DNA from: Anisus vortex
Taxonomy: Eukaryota > Mollusca > Gastropoda > Planorbidae
Direction of reading: 5' to 3'
Assembly: GCA_949126835.1 (NCBI GenBank)
Contig: OX421497.1
Location: forward strand, 2,968,271 to 3,032,270
DNA length: 64,000 nt
A model generated the notes under the pieces. The model did no database searches. It was not told the DNA's origin and saw only the letters and a list, made by a program, of their open reading frames with translations. Position numbers and translations under genes: made by a program. Shown here piece by piece: positions 1 to 11,372 of the stretch. Numbering within the stretch: the stretch's first letter is position 1; each line of letters starts with the position of its first letter.

Positions 1-199
1 GTGGGGCAGAATAGTTTTGGCAAGCTCGTTGGCTCTTGTTATGTGACCATACTGTACCAGCTTTCTTTTCTTTGACTGTGGCCAGCAGGTCGTTGTATTG
101 TCCGATTCCCTGGAGTATCCCTTTTTTTTGTATTGCTCATTGGACATGTGGTCTTTATAGCAGAGGCCGAGAAGGTTTCGCTATTCATAAAAAAAAAAG

Positions 200-445
200 A
201 AAATTCCCTTCGGACCAAACTGATCATAGGGCTGGTGAACCAGTTTCTGTGGTCACGGCATACGAGGGGATGTGTGTCCAGCACAATGCCCAGTCACATT
301 TACTTTACCCCAACTCGTGTCAGGAACCCATCAGAGCTGGGTCGACTCAGGGGGCACCCTCTAATCCTTATTCTGCAACAGGATTCGAACCCAGAACCTT
401 CGGATTGCCAGACCAAAGCGCTGCCGCTCGGCCACTGTGCCCGCT
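200..445 (-). repeat. SINE-A, near full length, antisense
   Basis: tRNA-derived SINE. On the - strand it starts with a GGCACAGTGGCCGAGCGGCA-like A-box region, has a GGTTCGAATCC B box, then the family-specific body (GGGTACCTGAC..., TTTGGTCCGAAGGG). The same roughly 270-bp unit recurs about 25 times in both orientations across this window, which defines the family. Confidence 0.9.
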
Positions 446-613
446 ATTCATTATTGGTCAATGTCATGAGTCGATGAATACCGATGCCTTTATTTTTGTG
501 AAGAAAAAGATGGACGAGAACCGAAACCGTCGAAAACAGACGTCAATGAACACCGGAGTTTTGACTATATGTCCAATCGTTTCAAATATTAAGTCGATCA
601 CATTTGCATAGAC

Positions 614-824
614 CAGGGGTCGGCAAACTTATTATAGTGTGCCAAAGCAGGATTTCTAATTCATTCAGCGTGCCAACAGCTTAAAAGTCATTATGTTCTA
701 GCACTCATTTCTTGTAGTCTTATTTGGGTTGCCTTTTGGGAGGGGGGAGGGTCTTCCGCGTGCCATTGAATATTGCTCTGCGTGCCAAGTTTGGCACGCG
801 TAGTCGTAGGTTGCCGACCACTTG
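614..824 (+). mobile_element. MITE-1 (hAT-like), copy 1
   Basis: Terminal inverted repeats CAGGGGTCGGCAAAC and GGTTGCCGACCACTTG. Flanked by near-perfect 8-bp target duplications GCATAGAC (606-613) and GCATAGAT (825-832), as expected for hAT transposases. No coding capacity; internal GTGTGCCA and GGCACGCG motifs are shared with the other copies. Confidence 0.88.
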
Positions 825-1079
825 GCATAGATCAATTGGTCCAGTCCGATCCTGCTGGCATAGCAGTAGCCTACTCTTCAACTGTTTATGTTCCATTCCC
901 CCTGCCCCCCCCCCCACCCCCGCCAGTTTGTTTATTAAAAAAAAAAGACAACTTGTGTTTCGTGTATGATCGTAAAAAGGATTAGACGGAAAGGCGATTA
1001 AAAAACACACGAGTGATTCATCGTTCAATGTTACGCAATAATATTCGTTTACCATTTGTGCAAGAATCTTCCATTGATC

Positions 1080-1373
1080 CAAAGACTATAATAAAGATGG
1101 ACCGCTTGCTCTATTTTTAGTGCTTATATGTTCTCTTTTTTCCGTGCGCATCCAATAACGCTGTCTTTAATGACGTCTACGCTCCTACGCTTGCATAAAT
1201 GTTTCCGCTGTATACAACTTTCGATTTTAATTTTTCATTGAGAAAATCATAGAGATTAAATATAACGGAAGTGTACAGTATAAAAGGGAATCGGGAATTC
1301 TTAAAAGAAGTCATTCGAGTAATCAAATAGCAGAAATATTAAAGCAAGCGGTCCATCTTAATTATAGTCTTTG
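1080..1373 (+). mobile_element. MITE-2, copy 1
   Basis: About 30-bp inverted ends, CAAAGACTATAATAAAGATG...GGACCGCTTGC and its complement at 1344-1373. Flanks ATTGATC and ATTGTTC suggest a 7-8 bp target duplication. Non-coding. Other copies are at 10364-10658, 17097-17372 and 36437-36516. Confidence 0.88.
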
Positions 1374-1837
1374 ATTGTTCTAAGTATTTCGACAATTATT
1401 TTATATTTGTTATTTAATACGAAACATGGACAATATTGCTCTGTATGGGTTTTTATTTTAAATCTAGTTGCCAACAGTCCCCCAGGGCCTGGTCAGAAAT
1501 TTAATATCTCCAATGCACGTCCCTAGTTCTCTCTTTCACCCACCACTCCCCCTCTCCATATCCCAAAAAACCGCCCGAAGGATACGAGTCCGTTTTCCCC
1601 TTTGCGAGGCGGCCTAATAAAATTATTTCCCATCAGACCATCGTTAATGAATGCCCCGTGTAATAGACACCCATACATCACAATTTACTGCGGGCGTATG
1701 GAAGGGGCGCAGGGATGGGAGGCAAGACGCACGGGGGCGGAGGAAAGGCAATGGGGAGAAGGGGGTATGGGCAATGGGTTAGGGTGGATGGGGGTTATCT
1801 CCGCCCCACCAAAAGCATCTGTCTCGCTTCTACTACA

Positions 1838-1918
1838 TTAACCCTTACAGTCCCGGGCGCTTATATAGCGGAACTGAAGGCAGCATAGATAGAAGTAGGT
1901 CGGTACGAGAAGGGTTAA
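1838..1918 (+). mobile_element. MITE-3, 81-bp TTAA-bounded micro-element, copy 1
   Basis: Begins TTAACCCTTACAGTCCCGG and ends AAGGGTTAA, exactly 81 bp including the TTAA at each side. The TTAA target and CCCTT inverted ends resemble piggyBac-type elements. Two further copies of identical length lie at 27143 and 28038. Confidence 0.8.
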
Positions 1919-2344
1919 TCACGGTGGCGGTCAAAAGAACACACACACACACAAAACAGACCACAGAACACACAGAGAGCAATATGTTATGGTATCTAGT
2001 GAGTGCGTGAGTGATTTCTGCCTTTGTGTTTTGTATACGCGTTCGTGTGTGTGCGTTTGTATGATCTCATCTCCAATTCAGGTCTTGACCTTACGAGGAG
2101 GGAACAGCAGTGGCGGGAGGGACAACTTGCAACAATGAGTTTATGACATGATTGATCAAAAGTTAACCGGCATCAATGGCGGGGATATGGAGGAGAATAA
2201 AATAATTACAGTCCGGCCCCCCTCTTGACCTCTTTTCCAATTTGACGCACGAGTACTGGTAGCTCATTGAAATGTTCTGTCGTTTCTTTTTTTTTTGTCT
2301 TAACTACATGTTTTTTCTGAAGGCTTCCAAAGGCAGGCTTTACA

Positions 2345-2655
2345 GTGGAATCAAAGCTGGCGAAGTGTGTTAACCACCGAAACGCTCCCATTAAGAGTAC
2401 ACCGGTGGGCTAACGCATGGACGCAGCAACTGTTGCGCGTCCGAGGATCATCGCACTGCCAATAGGCTCCGACACTCGGTGGGGAGGAAGCAATGTGGGC
2501 AATCGCGCCCCGGTGCCTGGATGCCCAGGCCTATAGTCTGGAACTTGTGCTGCCTGGCGACAGTGCAGGTATACGTTAATGATTTAATGATTCCCCCAGG
2601 CGGGGAGAGAAGTAGAACGCATGAGCTGTACCCTTTGTTACGCGACACACCTTAT
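2345..2655 (+). repeat. G+C-rich dispersed repeat R4, copy 1
   Basis: Shares an ordered set of blocks with the - strand of 8750-9145: CTGGCGAAG, ACACCGGTGGG, TGTTGCGCGTCCGA, CTCGGTNGGGAGGAAGCAAT and GTGCAGGTATACG. More G+C-rich than its surroundings. No conserved frame between copies, so I treat it as non-coding or a decayed transposon. Confidence 0.65.
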
Positions 2656-2699
2656 CGGCGTGCCTCAGAATGGCGGTTCTTAGACAGGATCTTAGTGTG

Positions 2700-3096
2700 A
2701 CCCTCTCCCCCCCCCCAATCCACTCCTAAACATCAAAATGTGCCCTTAACGTAAGAGGTCCAGTTTTTTTTTAAAGACAATTATACCCCACCCCGCTTTC
2801 TAAAGAAATAGGAAAAGTAGCATGCAACGGTAACGTAACTTAATGACTGAAGTTACAATGATAGGTTACAGCCGGAAATAGCTCCGAAAATTTGCCCAAG
2901 ATAGAGGACTGGAGATCTATACTTGGTGGGCCAGACTCCACAATTGGTGGCAGGCAGTAAATAACTTCAGCAAGTTTGTGAAACACCGAAATCTCAATTT
3001 TCTCACTGTGTTTTAGTTGTTTTGTTGAAACAGCAGCAGAAAATTTCAGAGACAATAATACGTGTACTGCTGTTGTTACTTCGGGGTCTAGCAACT
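2700..3096. other. no recognisable feature
   Basis: Mixed sequence with a C-tract near 2705 and a 101-codon - strand open frame (2840-3145) that shows no domain and runs into the tandem repeat. I see no gene. Confidence 0.5.
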
Positions 3097-3258
3097 GGCA
3101 GACTTTAGTGGAACATTTGACAGACTTTAGTGGAACATTTGACATACTTTAGTGGACCATTTGACAGACTTTAGTGAAACATTTGACAGACTTTAGTGGA
3201 ACATTTGACAGACTTTAGTGGAACATTTGACAGACTTTAGTGAAACATTTGGCAGACC
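3097..3258 (+). repeat. 22-bp tandem repeat
   Basis: About seven copies of CAGACTTTAGTGGAACATTT plus GA, with point variants. Confidence 0.9.
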
Positions 3259-3429
3259 TTTGTTTAATATTGATAACTTTATTAATACGCTGACAGACCT
3301 TATCGAAACTGAAAACTGAAAACAATAAAAGATCTAGTGATTAAAAAACAAATTTTAACCGACAACATATTTTATTTCTACAACTAACGGTAGATCAATG
3401 AGAGAATAGAAGAAACAAAGAGAAAATTA

Positions 3430-3715
3430 GAGAGAGAGAAAGAGAGAGAGTGAGTGAGATAGAGAGAAAGTGAGTGAGATAGAGAGAGAGTGAGTGAGAT
3501 AGAGAGAGAGTGAGTGAGATAGAGAGAGAGTGAGAGAAATAGAGAGAGAGTGAGTGAGATAGAGAGAGAGTGAGAGAAATAGAGAGAGAGTGAGTGAGAT
3601 AGAGAGAAAGTGAGAGAAATAGAGAGAGAGTGAGTGAGATAGAGAGAGAGTGAGAGAAAGAGAGAGAGAGTGAGTGGGAGTGAGAGAGAGAGATAGAGAG
3701 AGTGAGAGAGAGAGT
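3430..3715 (+). repeat. GA-rich tandem repeat
   Basis: Repeating AGAGAGAGTGAGTGAGATAG units, about 20 bp, alternating with GTGAGAGAAATAG variants. Confidence 0.92.
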
Positions 3716-3950
3716 ATGATCGAAACGAGTCTAAGGCTTTCTGTATTATGTATTGATTTTGTTTGACGTTATATCAAAAAACTGTCCAACTTTTCCCACA
3801 CTCATATTCAAGTGGTGTGTTTATATAATAATATTGTATTTAAATATTAATAGATTTCTTTACACTGTAGTCTTCTTTGTTGGTGCTTCTTTTTCTTCTA
3901 TTGTTCTCAAAACGTCCTAGATTTTTATTCATTATATATAAAAATATATA

Positions 3951-4379
3951 CTAGTGATTATGCCCGTCAACATGACAGAGAAACGAATAATTACAGTGTG
4001 TTTTGTTAAAAGAGAAAGAAAAAATAACTAGCAGTATTTCAATAAAAACTGTAGTAAAAACGTCTCTTACGGTATTTAGTTTTTGTTCTTTTTTTTATAG
4101 AAAGCATTTAAAAGGAAGATCATTCTGAAATGGCGCTCAGTTTAGAACCTTTATTTACGGTGGTTAGTAATAGGTCTAAGTTTATTTTAAAAAATAAATT
4201 AACGAACTAAGCAATATTGTTTATAATATATTACAAATTTCTTTTGGAGGACGTTTCCAATTGATAGATTTAGCTTTTGTGCCGATCGGTCAAACAGCCT
4301 AAGAGCCTATAGCTAACAAACATATATATATATATATAAACAAATATATAAACAAACTCACGGTAATTATATATATTGA
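3951..4379 (-). mobile_element. Helitron-1-like non-autonomous element, copy 1
   Basis: On the - strand it begins TCAATATATATAATTACCG and ends with a CCCGTCATxTTGACGGG-type hairpin (decayed here), about 8 nt and CTAG, inserted between A and T. These are Helitron end rules (5' TC, 3' hairpin plus CTRR, A^T target). Related copies lie at 5696-6105, 41262-41645 and 56590-56825. Confidence 0.7.
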
Positions 4380-4387
4380 TTAATGAT

Positions 4388-4562
4388 ATATGCTGTTAAA
4401 GTTAATGGTTTTCCTGGTTTGCTCAGGCAACCCGTTCCATGCCTGGATAAAACACGGAAAGAGAGAGTACGTACATGCATTTGTTCACACAGATGGGCAA
4501 AGAAAAGTGTTTTTTTTTTCTTTTCCCTCTTTGTTTATCTGAGAGTTGTAATAGTTTGTTAT
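4388..4562 (-). repeat. LINE-T1 3' fragment, antisense
   Basis: Carries GGTTTGCTCAGGCAACCC and ATGCATTTGTTC. On the - strand better copies of this family read RTNAYKYSFFPSGIRAWNGL, the C-terminal signature of non-LTR reverse transcriptase ORFs (SFFPRTIRxWNxLP). Confidence 0.65.
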
Positions 4563-4655
4563 TGTGATTTATTTCTAAATTAGGATTTAGGGCAATAGTA
4601 GATTTTATTTTTTTTCGTCAAAGGACGGTCTTTATCGAAACCGATGATCAAGCAT

Positions 4656-4734
<79 letters not shown>

Positions 4735-4776
4735 GTCATCTCCATCATCATCATCATCATCATCATCATTATCATT

Positions 4777-4808
<32 letters not shown>

Positions 4809-4871
4809 CATCACCATCATCATCATCACCATCATCATCATCGTCATTACCATCATCATCATCGTCATTAC

Positions 4872-4902
<31 letters not shown>

Positions 4903-4950
4903 GTCATCTCCATCATCATCATCATCATCATCATCATTATCATTATCATT

Positions 4951-4981
<31 letters not shown>

Positions 4982-5079
4982 CCATCATCATCATCACCAT
5001 CATCATCATCGTCATTACCATCATCATCATCATCATCACCATCATCATCATCACCATCACCATCATCGTCATTACCATC

Positions 5080-5110
<31 letters not shown>

Positions 5111-5202
5111 CCATCATCATCACCACCATCACCATCATCATCATCATCATCACCACCATCACCATCATCACCATCATCATCACCACCATCATCATCATCA
5201 CC

Positions 5203-5234
<32 letters not shown>

Positions 5235-5238
5235 CATC
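4656..5238 (+). repeat. (ATC)n microsatellite, about 580 bp
   Basis: Nearly continuous CAT/ATC triplets with ACC and GTC interruptions in regular blocks. It yields poly-His on one strand and poly-Met on the other; neither is a real protein. Confidence 0.97.
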
Positions 5239-5285
5239 AGATTTAGTTCTGTTGTAAGTGGGTATTTCTATCTCTTTCTTACCTT

Positions 5286-5336
5286 CTCTCTCTCTCTCTC
5301 TGTCTCTCTCTCTCTCTCTCCCTCTCTCTCTCTACA
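5286..5336 (+). repeat. (TC)n microsatellite
   Basis: Simple CT repeats. Confidence 0.9.
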
Positions 5337-5461
5337 TGTTTCAAATCTTGTCCGTATTTTATTAAATGTTTTCTCCCTCCATTTCTCTCCGCTTTCAATT
5401 GTATCATATTTCTTTTTACGTCTCCTATCTTTCTTTCTTTCACTCTCTCATTATTTGAACT

Positions 5462-5602
5462 TAGCCGAACGAAAGAAGAAAAGATTTAACAAAATAACTT
5501 GAGCGAAAGAAGATAGATTAAGCAAATGACTTGAACGAAAGAATATAAGATTAAGCAAATGACAAGAACGAAAGAAGATAAGATTAAGCAAATGACTTGA
5601 GC
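5462..5602 (+). repeat. 35-bp tandem repeat
   Basis: Four variants of GAACGAAAGAAGATAAGATT followed by AAGCAAATGACTTGA. Confidence 0.85.
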
Positions 5603-5695
5603 AGTTCCATGGAATATTTGTTTAGTACTTAGGGAATTCCCGCTTTTATTTACCCATTCACTCACAGGTCGATAACGTTTATTTATATTTATTTA

Positions 5696-6105
5696 CTAGT
5701 GTTTATGCCCGTCAAAAAAAGGGGCAAACGAAAGACCACACACTATGTGTGTGAAAAAAAAAAGAACAATAGAAAATAATAGCTTTTGCGTCAGTAAAAA
5801 AACCTGGAAGGCCCAAACAAAGCATAATTTAAAAGCATTTTTTAAGAGACATAACTCTGTAAATATTTTTTTAATGGCACTCCAGTTTTTATATGGCATT
5901 CTAGTTTGTAACCTTAACGTAATTAATAGTACGTTTACTTAAAAAATAAATTTACGAATTAAGGAATGGTGTTGATAAATATATACATTTCTTTTAGAGG
6001 ACGTTTTCAGTTTATGTAGGTATTTACCTTTTGTAATAATACGTTAAACGGCCTAGAAGTCTATAGAGGACAACTATAATATATATTTTATGTATATATA
6101 AGCAA
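5696..6105 (-). mobile_element. Helitron-1-like element, copy 2
   Basis: Its - strand 3' end is GCATAAACACTAG followed by T, preceded by TTGACGGG. Internal blocks GAGGACGTTTTCAG and GTCTATAGAGGAC match copy 1. Its 5' end blends into a truncated SINE-A. Confidence 0.65.
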
Positions 6106-6109
6106 CAGA

Positions 6110-6312
6110 ATAGCTAGGACTTTTACCCGGTTTTTAGGGTGTCCTTGAGTCTACCCAGCTTTGATGGGTACATGACTTTAGATGGGGTAAAGTAAAGGCG
6201 TCTGGGCATTGTTCTGGCCACACAATCTCCTAGTATGCCGAGGCAATAGAAACTGGTGAACGCTGCTCCACTTTGGATAAATTTGGTCAGACGTGATACT
6301 TTACTTTTTCTT
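6110..6312 (+). repeat. SINE-A, 5'-truncated, sense
   Basis: Starts at GCTAGGACTTTTACCCGG and lacks the tRNA head. Retains GGGTACATGACTTTAGATGG, GGTGAACGCTGCTCC and the TTTACTTTTTCTTTACTT tail. Confidence 0.88.
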
Positions 6313-6667
6313 TACTTGTATAGGCCCTATTGCTCTTTAGTTCACTTTTTGAATAAATTAAATATATATTATATAGAATGATGTATTATATGCTAATTCC
6401 CACTCAGTCTTTTTTTGTGTACAACTATTTCCTCCAGACGACTTTTGGACAAGGGAACTCGACACACGCACTGTGTGGCCGCCGCAGAACGTTAGACTCT
6501 ATAATCTTCCCGTGTACATGAAACAAGAAACCCAATGAGATAGATGCAATCGATATTGTAACTGGGCAGACGATTGGCTGGCTGAAGTGTAACTGGGCTA
6601 GTGACTGGCTGGAAGAAAAAACCACGTGACTCTGCTGGGGGCAAAACAAAAGCAATCGTTTGACGTT

Positions 6668-6670
<3 letters not shown>

Positions 6671-6701
<31 letters not shown>

Positions 6702-6702
6702 G
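6671..6702 (+). repeat. (GT)n microsatellite
   Basis: About 16 GT units. Confidence 0.95.
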
Positions 6703-6889
6703 TGGGGAATGGGGGTGAAATTGAGACTTTATGAAGCTCGATGTGATTGAAATGTCTAAAAAGACGTACAACAAATAATTCGACAAAACGTCTTTCTTTA
6801 AACTTTTAGTCAGGTGTAGTCTAATAATAGAGTGCCATGCCGACCAACTTTTATAAGTCAGTTTAAATGACCTCTTCTTCGATGACCTA

Positions 6890-7138
6890 AAAAAGTAAAG
6901 TATCCCTTCGAACCAAGTTGATTCATAGGGCCGGGTGAAGCAGCCTTCACCAGTTTCTGTGGCTGCGTCATTCAAGGAGATTGTGTGGCCAGTGCAATGC
7001 CCAGCCGCCTTTACTTTACCCCAACTAAAGTCAGGTACCCATCAGAGCTGGGTAGACTCAGGGACACTCAGGGTAACCCTTCAAACCTGGGAACAAATCC
7101 TAGCCTTCACCAGGACCTACGGTACACCATCAGCCGAA
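6890..7138 (-). repeat. SINE-A, antisense
   Basis: AAAGTAAAGTATCCCTTCGAACC start, CAATGCCCAGCCGCCTTTAC middle, and CACCAGGACCTACGGTACACC in place of the B box region, so the tRNA head is partly deleted. Confidence 0.9.
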
Positions 7139-7822
7139 TATCTATTTTAACTTTCGAAATTCAGGCTGCAACGCTAGATCTAGTGCTTGCATCTATTACT
7201 CTGCTTATTATTGATACTTTCATTTAGTTAGACTGTTGCAAATTAATCTGTGTGAAGTAGAAAATTGAAGTTAATAATAAACGAATCATGTTTTATAGTA
7301 GGCCCAACCCATAAACTAGTTTAAATCTTTTGTTTGGCCATTGCGGTTTATCTTTCGGTTTTGGTCGAAGGTGTAACTAAACTTTCGGCTTTGGTTTCAA
7401 CCAAAAGTCAATTTATAACTTTCGGCATGCGTTTCAATCGGCCTCTACAGTAGACTTTTATTAAAAGAGACACTATAACCATACGGAATTAAACATAAAA
7501 TAATGAAAGATTCCACAACTTACAGAATTTAATGTCTTGAATTATTAAAGAATTGTCTCAGAAAACAGTCCCTATGAATATAATGCACATGAATATAAAC
7601 TTATAAACATAGCCTACGAATATCAGACAGAGCACAAGTGTTAAATGCAGAAATAGTGTTTATTTCCCTATCAGAAAGAGAGAGAGAGAGAGAGGCATAC
7701 AGAGAGAAAGAGAGCGGGAAGGGAGATTTGGGGAGGGAGCAAGACGGAGTGTATGTGAAAAGTTAAATCCAAAAAATAAATTATATTGACTTAAACTTTA
7801 ACACATTTTCAACATTTTATTG
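7139..7822. other. no gene seen
   Basis: A+T-rich. Contains three degenerate pieces of a CTTTCGGTTTTGGTC motif (7352-7442) and a GA run (7676-7694). No domain-bearing frame. Confidence 0.5.
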
Positions 7823-7824
7823 GT

Positions 7825-8150
7825 TGCGTGCTGATAAAGCAGTTTTTGTCTTGGTCTAAAATACTTTTTTTTAAAAATGATATTCGTGCTGAAAATCAAT
7901 GTTCATATTGGTCTAAAAGACTTTGTTTTTATGAAGTGCGTGCTAAAAGCCTAATACATTTTTTTTGTATTGGTCTAAAAGACTTTGTTTTTATGAATGC
8001 GTGCTGACAAGCAATTTTCGTATGGGTATAAAAATAAAGTCCTGTATTTTTATAATTGAGTGTTAAAATAAAGTTTGAGTTTTTGGTTTCAAAGACTTTG
8101 CTTTTATGATATGCGTGCTGAAAAAAGCAGTTTTTTCTATTGGTCTAAGT
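7825..8150 (+). repeat. about 65-bp degenerate tandem repeat
   Basis: About five units of the pattern GCGTGCTGAAAAGCA, TTGGTCTAAAAGACTTTG, TTTTTATGA. Confidence 0.8.
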
Positions 8151-8397
8151 ATGTAAGTAAGTACCAGTATGTAAAAAAAAAGGTTAATTCAAACTTATTA
8201 ATGTTACAAAATACTCACCTAGCGAAATACTCCTCACAGGCAACTATTCCATATTCCATGAGCCATGTAGTCCATATGACCTTAACAAAAGCCAGGAGCT
8301 ATGCTTGAGGGGCGATCGTGCAAGCCTTAAAATAAAGAAAACGTAAATGTAATGCATTAATAGTGAATTTCTTTTTCTCTTAGCTCGTCAACAGACT

Positions 8398-8505
8398 ACA
8401 CATTTCCTCTTATCTTATATGCTACAGACGCTCTTACTATACAATGACCATTTTGCCGTACGCTAGTTATCTTTGGTTCGGGTATGGTCTTGCATTTTGA
8501 TTAGG
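8398..8505 (-). repeat. LINE-T1 fragment, degenerate
   Basis: CTTATCTTATATGCTACAGA then CGCTCTTACTATA and TGGTCTTGCATTTTGATTAG match the 3' tail of the LINE-T1 family. Confidence 0.6.
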
Positions 8506-8547
8506 GCTTCAATTGATTGTAGGATGTTGCTTGGGAGAGGAGGGATG

Positions 8548-8695
8548 GGGTGTAAGGCTAGGATTTGTATCCGGGTCTGGTTAGTGCCGACGAGTCGACC
8601 TGGCTCTTATCGGTAATTAAAAGTTAAAGGAAAGGCGGCTGGGCATTGTGCTGGCCTAACAATACTTCATACTCCGTTGCCATAGAAACGGGTTT
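8548..8695 (+). repeat. SINE-A, degenerate, sense
   Basis: AAGGCTAGGATTTGTATCCG, then GGCGGCTGGGCATTGTGCTG and a decayed end. Confidence 0.75.
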
Positions 8696-8749
8696 TCAAG
8701 TGTCTTAAAGAAATACCGGACAACCATTCAGGCTCTTACGTCCAGGGGG

Positions 8750-9145
8750 CAACGATGTGGAGGGATGGAGCCAGGGGATACGGGGCACACCAGGAGGATC
8801 ATGTTCGAGACAGCCCACCCCACGGCACGCTTATAATTGGTCACGGGCTCCGCAGTACATGCACTACGCTTCTCTCGCTACCTGCGGAATTCCTCTCGAA
8901 TCATTATCGGGGTGGTTGGCTCGTATACCTGCACCTTCGCCCGAAAGCACAAATCGCAGAAATTAGGTCTGGAATTCCAGGCACAAGGGTGGGGCTGAGA
9001 CGGGCTGTTGCGCTCATTGCTTCCTCCCGACCGAGTCTCGGCAGCTCAATGATCTTCGGACGCGCAACAGGGGCTGTACCCCATGCTTTAACCCACCGGT
9101 GTGCCCTTGATTTAAGCGTATCGGTGGCTTTCACTCTTCGCCAGC
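8750..9145 (-). repeat. G+C-rich dispersed repeat R4, copy 2
   Basis: The inverted partner of 2345-2655. The 136-codon + frame and 137-codon - frame here show no known domain and are explained by the G+C content. Confidence 0.65.
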
Positions 9146-9204
9146 GAAGAGGCCCGCGGGTATAGAAGTGGCCGCATAAATCAGTGAACGTTGCTTCACT
9201 TAAC

Positions 9205-9343
9205 CATCGTTGACCACCGTAGACCACCGCAGACCACCGTAGACCACCGCAGACTAACGTAGACCACCGCAGACCAACGTAGACCACCGCAGACCAACGT
9301 AGACCACCGCAGACCACCGCAGACCAACGCAGACCAACGCAGC
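9205..9343 (+). repeat. 10-bp tandem repeat
   Basis: About 14 copies of AGACCACCGC / AGACCAACGT. Confidence 0.95.
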
Positions 9344-9857
9344 GAGAAATAGAATATTCTACATTTTACAATTTTAAAACTAATGTTAATCTGTTGGATT
9401 TCTAGCTGTGTTCAAGTGTTTGCACAAAATCACGTCCATTTCTTTTTTTTTCTTTTTTTTTAAAAATAAAACACTTGTCTGGAATAGAAGGATAGCCTGG
9501 GGACATTAATGTGTAAACTGACCTCCCTCTGTTATTGCGCAATGCGTCAGCAAAGTCCAGTTTATTTCAATACAAACATAGAGAGAATATAACCCACAAA
9601 AATAAAGTTTAACCGTCTTTACGCCATTGGGCCTGAAACAGAAGCAGAAAATTATTCAGAAGACTTTTCCCCTTCACAGTTATCGATCGAATGTTGCCAA
9701 CTACTAGAATTAGAAGTGGAGAAATTCTAGAGCAGAAATTTTCATTTTAAAAGATGTTAATGTTTTGTATTGTTTACTCGGTTTAGGTTGGGCTAGAAAT
9801 GAGATTTTTTTACAGATAGAATCATTCTTAACAGATATTTGAAAAAGAGAAAAAAAA

Positions 9858-9930
9858 ATGAGTTAGGATTCGAACCCAGGACCTTCGGTACGTCATCCGA
9901 ACACGCTGACGGCCACCGTGCCCCTTTATA
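9858..9930 (-). repeat. SINE-A head only, antisense
   Basis: Contains the tRNA-like part only: GGATTCGAACCCAGGACC to GGCCACCGTGCCCC. Confidence 0.8.
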
Positions 9931-10060
9931 CCTTACGCAAGAACAAATGCGATTAAGGTCTCTTTCTTCCCGGGTGGCATCCGGGCATAGAATGGGTTAC
10001 ATGAATAAACAAGGAAAACAAGTAACTTAGCATCATTTCAAACACTAATCAAAATGCTTG
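9931..10060 (+). repeat. LINE-T1 fragment, sense
   Basis: CTTTCTTCCCGGGTGGCATC and GAATGGGTTACATGAA. One frame resembles SFFPGGIRA-N-GL. It abuts the SINE-A head directly. Confidence 0.7.
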
Positions 10061-10363
10061 TTTGTCTGAGTTAAATGGGAAGTAGATTCCACACCTTCGG
10101 ACCGGATATTGAGAAGGCTCTAAGGCCAACGGTCGTCAGAGAGAAACGGGACACTTCCAGAAGCGATGAGTCGGCAGAACGAAATGTTCTTTGTGGAACA
10201 TATGGATTAATTAGTTCCTTGAGATAGATTGCAACACGTAAAACTAAGCTTATATTGTGTTAAAAAAAAGATTTAGCCAATTTAAATCAGATATAAATTT
10301 GAACCAAAAAGTCATGTTTGTGAGAATCTATTATTAGACTATATTTTTCCATCTTCGTCTCTG

Positions 10364-10658
10364 CAAAGACTATAATAAGATGGACCGCTTGTTTTAATAT
10401 TTCTGCTATTTGATGACTCGAATGACTTCTTTTCGGAATTTCCGATTCGCTTTTGTATGGTACACTTCCGTTTTATTTAATCTCTATGATTTTCTCAATG
10501 AAAAATTAAAATTAATTGTATACAGCGTAAACCTTTAGGCTGACGTTGGAGCGTAGAAGTCATTTTTAAGACAGCGTTATTGGATGCGCACGGAAAAAAG
10601 AACATATTATTTATATGCTCTAAAAATAGAGCAAGCGGTCCATCTTATTATAGTCTAT
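10364..10658 (-). mobile_element. MITE-2, copy 2 (inverted)
   Basis: Ends CAAAGACTATAATAAGATGG and CCATCTTATTATAGTCT. The interior is the reverse complement of copy 1, for example GGATGCGCACGGAAAAAAG near its right end. Confidence 0.88.
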
Positions 10659-11042
10659 AGTCTATAGGGCATATATATCGATTTAATATAAAAAAAAAAT
10701 CTATTAATTGATCTATGTGGCATTACTTCTGTCTGTTTGTATGTATGTGTCTATAATATATATTATGTCTAAAAGTAGTACATTTCTAATATCTTTCAAT
10801 GTATCTTTTTCATGATATTATATATCTAGCTATTTATCTTTTTTATCTATATGTGTGTAGATCTTTCTAATACAATTTATCATCCTACAGACCTAATAAG
10901 ATGATTATTTCTAGAACTATCTTGATTTTTCTTTCTATTTATTTAAATGAATACATAGTTACCGTCTCGTGTGCTCCCTAATTTTCCCAATGCTCTCTAT
11001 CCTCCTTTTTTTCTCTTTATTTCATTTTCTCCCTTACTCTTT

Positions 11043-11095
11043 CCGTTTAACTCTTTCTCTCTCTCTCTCTCTGTCTCTCTTTCTCCCTCTCTCTT

Positions 11096-11142
<47 letters not shown>

Positions 11143-11372
11143 TTCTGTCTCTCTCTCCTCTCTCTCTCCATCTCTCTCTCTGTCTCTCTCTGTCTCTCTC
11201 TCTCTCTGTCTCTCTCTCTCTCTTTCTCTCTCTCCCCCTCTCTCTCTCTCTCTATCCCACACAATCCTACCCTCTTCCGCTCTCATTTTTTATCCCGTCT
11301 CTGCTTCTTTCTCACACTCACTACATTTCTCTCTCTCACTCTCTTTCTCTCTCCCAGACTCTTCCCGTCTCT
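11043..11372 (+). repeat. (TC)n-rich low-complexity block
   Basis: Long CT runs. The Leu/Ser-rich and Glu/Arg-rich frames on the two strands are artefacts of this composition. Confidence 0.95.

Noticed and set aside
4632..5246. 200-codon poly-His and poly-Met frames
   Set aside because: Direct translation of an (ATC)n microsatellite on both strands; no start context, splice sites or domain.
6425..6975. 81- and 102-codon antisense frames
   Set aside because: No recognisable domain; one reads through the GT microsatellite and into SINE-A.
8755..9317. 136/137-codon overlapping frames on both strands
   Set aside because: G+C-rich repeat R4 plus a 10-bp tandem repeat; the frames are not conserved in the other copy.
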